Assembly: GCA_031549905.1 (NCBI GenBank)
Contig: JAVBPC010000111.1
Location: forward strand, 1-7,122
Origin: Avichristensenella sp031549905
GTDB taxonomy: Bacteria > Bacillota > Clostridia > Christensenellales > Aristaeellaceae
Direction: 5' to 3'
DNA length: 7,122 nucleotides
In this document: piece after piece, positions 6,068 to 7,122 of the stretch
Position numbering within the stretch: position 1 is the stretch's first letter
Layout: every line of letters starts with the position of its first letter
Made by a program: the position numbers and the translations under genes
The notes under the pieces: generated by a model
The model's input: the letters and a program-made list of their open reading frames with translations, nothing else
What the model was told of the DNA's origin: nothing
The model's database searches: none

Positions 6068-6966
6068 AAAACAGCCGCGCCGTCGCGTACGCGCAAATTT
6101 CCTTCGTCAGCATCATGTGGGGGCTGTCGTTTATCGCCTCCAAATTCGCGATGCAGCAAGGGTTTGGCGAGTTTACGCTGGCGTTCGTCCGCTATGCGAT
6201 GGTGTGCCTGATCATGCCGCCGCTGCTGTTCCGGCGGGACCACGGGGTGAAGCTGCCCGCAAAGCGTGATTTTATTCCTATCTTGCTATCCGGCACGGCG
6301 GGCATCACGCTATACTTCGTGTGCGAGTACATGGGCGTGATGCGCACCACCGTGGCCAACGCATCATTGGTGCTGGCGGCCATCCCGGTGCTGGCGATAC
6401 TGTACGGCGCGCTGCGCGGGCGGAAGTACCGCGCAGCCTGCTGGGCAGGGGTTGCGGTATCCATCGCGGGTGTGTTTCTGGTGGTGTACTTCGGCGCGCG
6501 CACAGAGGGCGGCGGCGTCAACACCACGGTGCTGCTGGGGAACCTGCTGCTGCTGGGCGCGTGCGTGTGCTGGGTCGTTTACATCGAAATTAGCAATAAA
6601 TTGCTGCGCACATACGACAGCATGACGCTGACCGTGTGGCAGGGCATCGCGGGCCTTGTGACGCTGCTGCCGCTGGCCCTATACGAAGGCGCCGCCGGGA
6701 AATGGCGGCCCGTACCCATCGGCGGGTGGCTGGCCGTTGCTTTCCTGGCCGTGATCTGCTCCGCGCTTTGCTTCTTCTGGTATGCGCAGGCCATCCGCGC
6801 GCTATCCACCTTGCAGGTCGCCGTGTTCATCAACTTAAACCCCATCGTGGCCGTCGCCGGGGGCGCGCTGTTCCTGCACGAGGGGTTTGACATCCGGCAG
6901 ATGATCGGCGGCGTGCTGATCGTGACAAGCATTTTGCTGGTGAACGCAGGGTCGAGGAGGGAGTAA
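6064..6966 (+). CDS. DMT-superfamily (EamA) membrane transporter
   Basis: Inner-membrane carrier of the drug/metabolite transporter superfamily with two EamA repeats; the substrate cannot be told from sequence. It has 300 residues, the usual length for ten-helix members. Hydrophobic segments lie at about 8-28, 37-55, 69-88, 97-116, 123-143, 155-174, 187-206, 219-240, 249-271 and 277-295. The first repeat opens with FVSIMWGLSFIASKFAM (14-30), and the second carries the classic NLNPIVAVAGGALFLHE (257-273). The ATG overlaps the hslU stop as ATGA and has no strong Shine-Dalgarno of its own, so translation is probably coupled to hslU. There is no functional link to the protease that I can see. The stop TAA (6964-6966) lies directly against the low-complexity tail, but the C-terminus looks complete for the family. 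Family members include exporters of amino acids and other metabolites; choosing one would be a guess. Confidence 0.93.
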   Translation: MKNSRAVAYAQISFVSIMWGLSFIASKFAMQQGFGEFTLAFVRYAMVCLIMPPLLFRRDHGVKLPAKRDFIPILLSGTAGITLYFVCEYMGVMRTTVANASLVLAAIPVLAILYGALRGRKYRAACWAGVAVSIAGVFLVVYFGARTEGGGVNTTVLLGNLLLLGACVCWVVYIEISNKLLRTYDSMTLTVWQGIAGLVTLLPLALYEGAAGKWRPVPIGGWLAVAFLAVICSALCFFWYAQAIRALSTLQVAVFINLNPIVAVAGGALFLHEGFDIRQMIGGVLIVTSILLVNAGSRRE

Positions 6967-7122
6967 TGGGGGGAGGGGGGGACGGGGGGGGGGGGGGGGG
7001 GGGGCGGGGCGAGGGGGGGAATAACCAGAAAAAACAAGAAAGTGTGAGGTAAGGGGGGGGGGGGGGGGAGATAATGAAATAAAAAAAAAAACAAAAAATA
7101 AAAATAATAATGAAAATTAATG
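6967..7122. other. Low-complexity poly-G and A-rich tail, probable assembly artefact
   Basis: Directly after the transporter stop the sequence becomes almost pure G, including 21 G in a row (6984-7004) and 16 G (7053-7068). The stretch between these runs is A-rich (7020-7052). Past the second run it is almost only A with some T and G. This is unlike the mixed GC-rich sequence before it. Long G runs are typical of no-signal cycles in two-colour short-read chemistry, and position at the window end fits a contig edge. No gene, promoter or terminator can be supported here. Confidence 0.8.

Noticed and set aside
5260..6243. Reverse-strand open frame of 327 codons opposite hslU and the transporter start
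   Set aside because: Its composition is Ser- and Arg-rich and it lies opposite conserved HslU motifs; no domain is seen.

Overview
The window is a GC-rich stretch (roughly 60% GC or more by eye) of a bacterial chromosome. It carries five intact genes, all on the + strand: topA (DNA topoisomerase I), trmFO (folate/FAD-dependent tRNA m5U54 methyltransferase), hslV and hslU (two-component ATP-dependent protease), and a DMT/EamA-family membrane transporter. TrmFO in a topA-trmFO-hslV-hslU order points to Bacillota (Firmicutes). The high GC and the HslV/HslU sequence style suggest a GC-rich clostridial lineage. The species cannot be named from this sequence.

Layout. Bases 1-300 hold no convincing gene. 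They are filled with seven consecutive hairpins, including two diverged tandem copies of one two-part hairpin. topA starts at a TTG behind a strong Shine-Dalgarno. trmFO overlaps the topA stop by a GTGA junction, although a second start 99 nt downstream fits the protein family better. Between trmFO and hslV, where Bacillus-type loci carry xerC, there is instead a non-coding inverted-repeat element of about 170 bp built from nested palindromes. hslV and hslU are separated by 153 nt with a possible weak promoter and a strong ribosome site for hslU. The transporter gene overlaps the hslU stop by ATGA and occupies the slot that codY has in Bacillus subtilis. From 6967 to the end the sequence collapses into poly-G and then A-rich low-complexity sequence, most likely an assembly or sequencing artefact at a contig end.

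Functionally these are housekeeping genes: relief of negative supercoiling, tRNA T-loop modification and cytosolic protein quality control, plus a transporter of unknown substrate. HslU and HslV act together as an unfoldase-peptidase complex; the others are linked by transcription rather than by pathway. I found no undescribed gene system. The parts worth a second look are the structured repeats, the TrmFO N-terminus, the altered xerC and codY positions, and the suspect 3' end.
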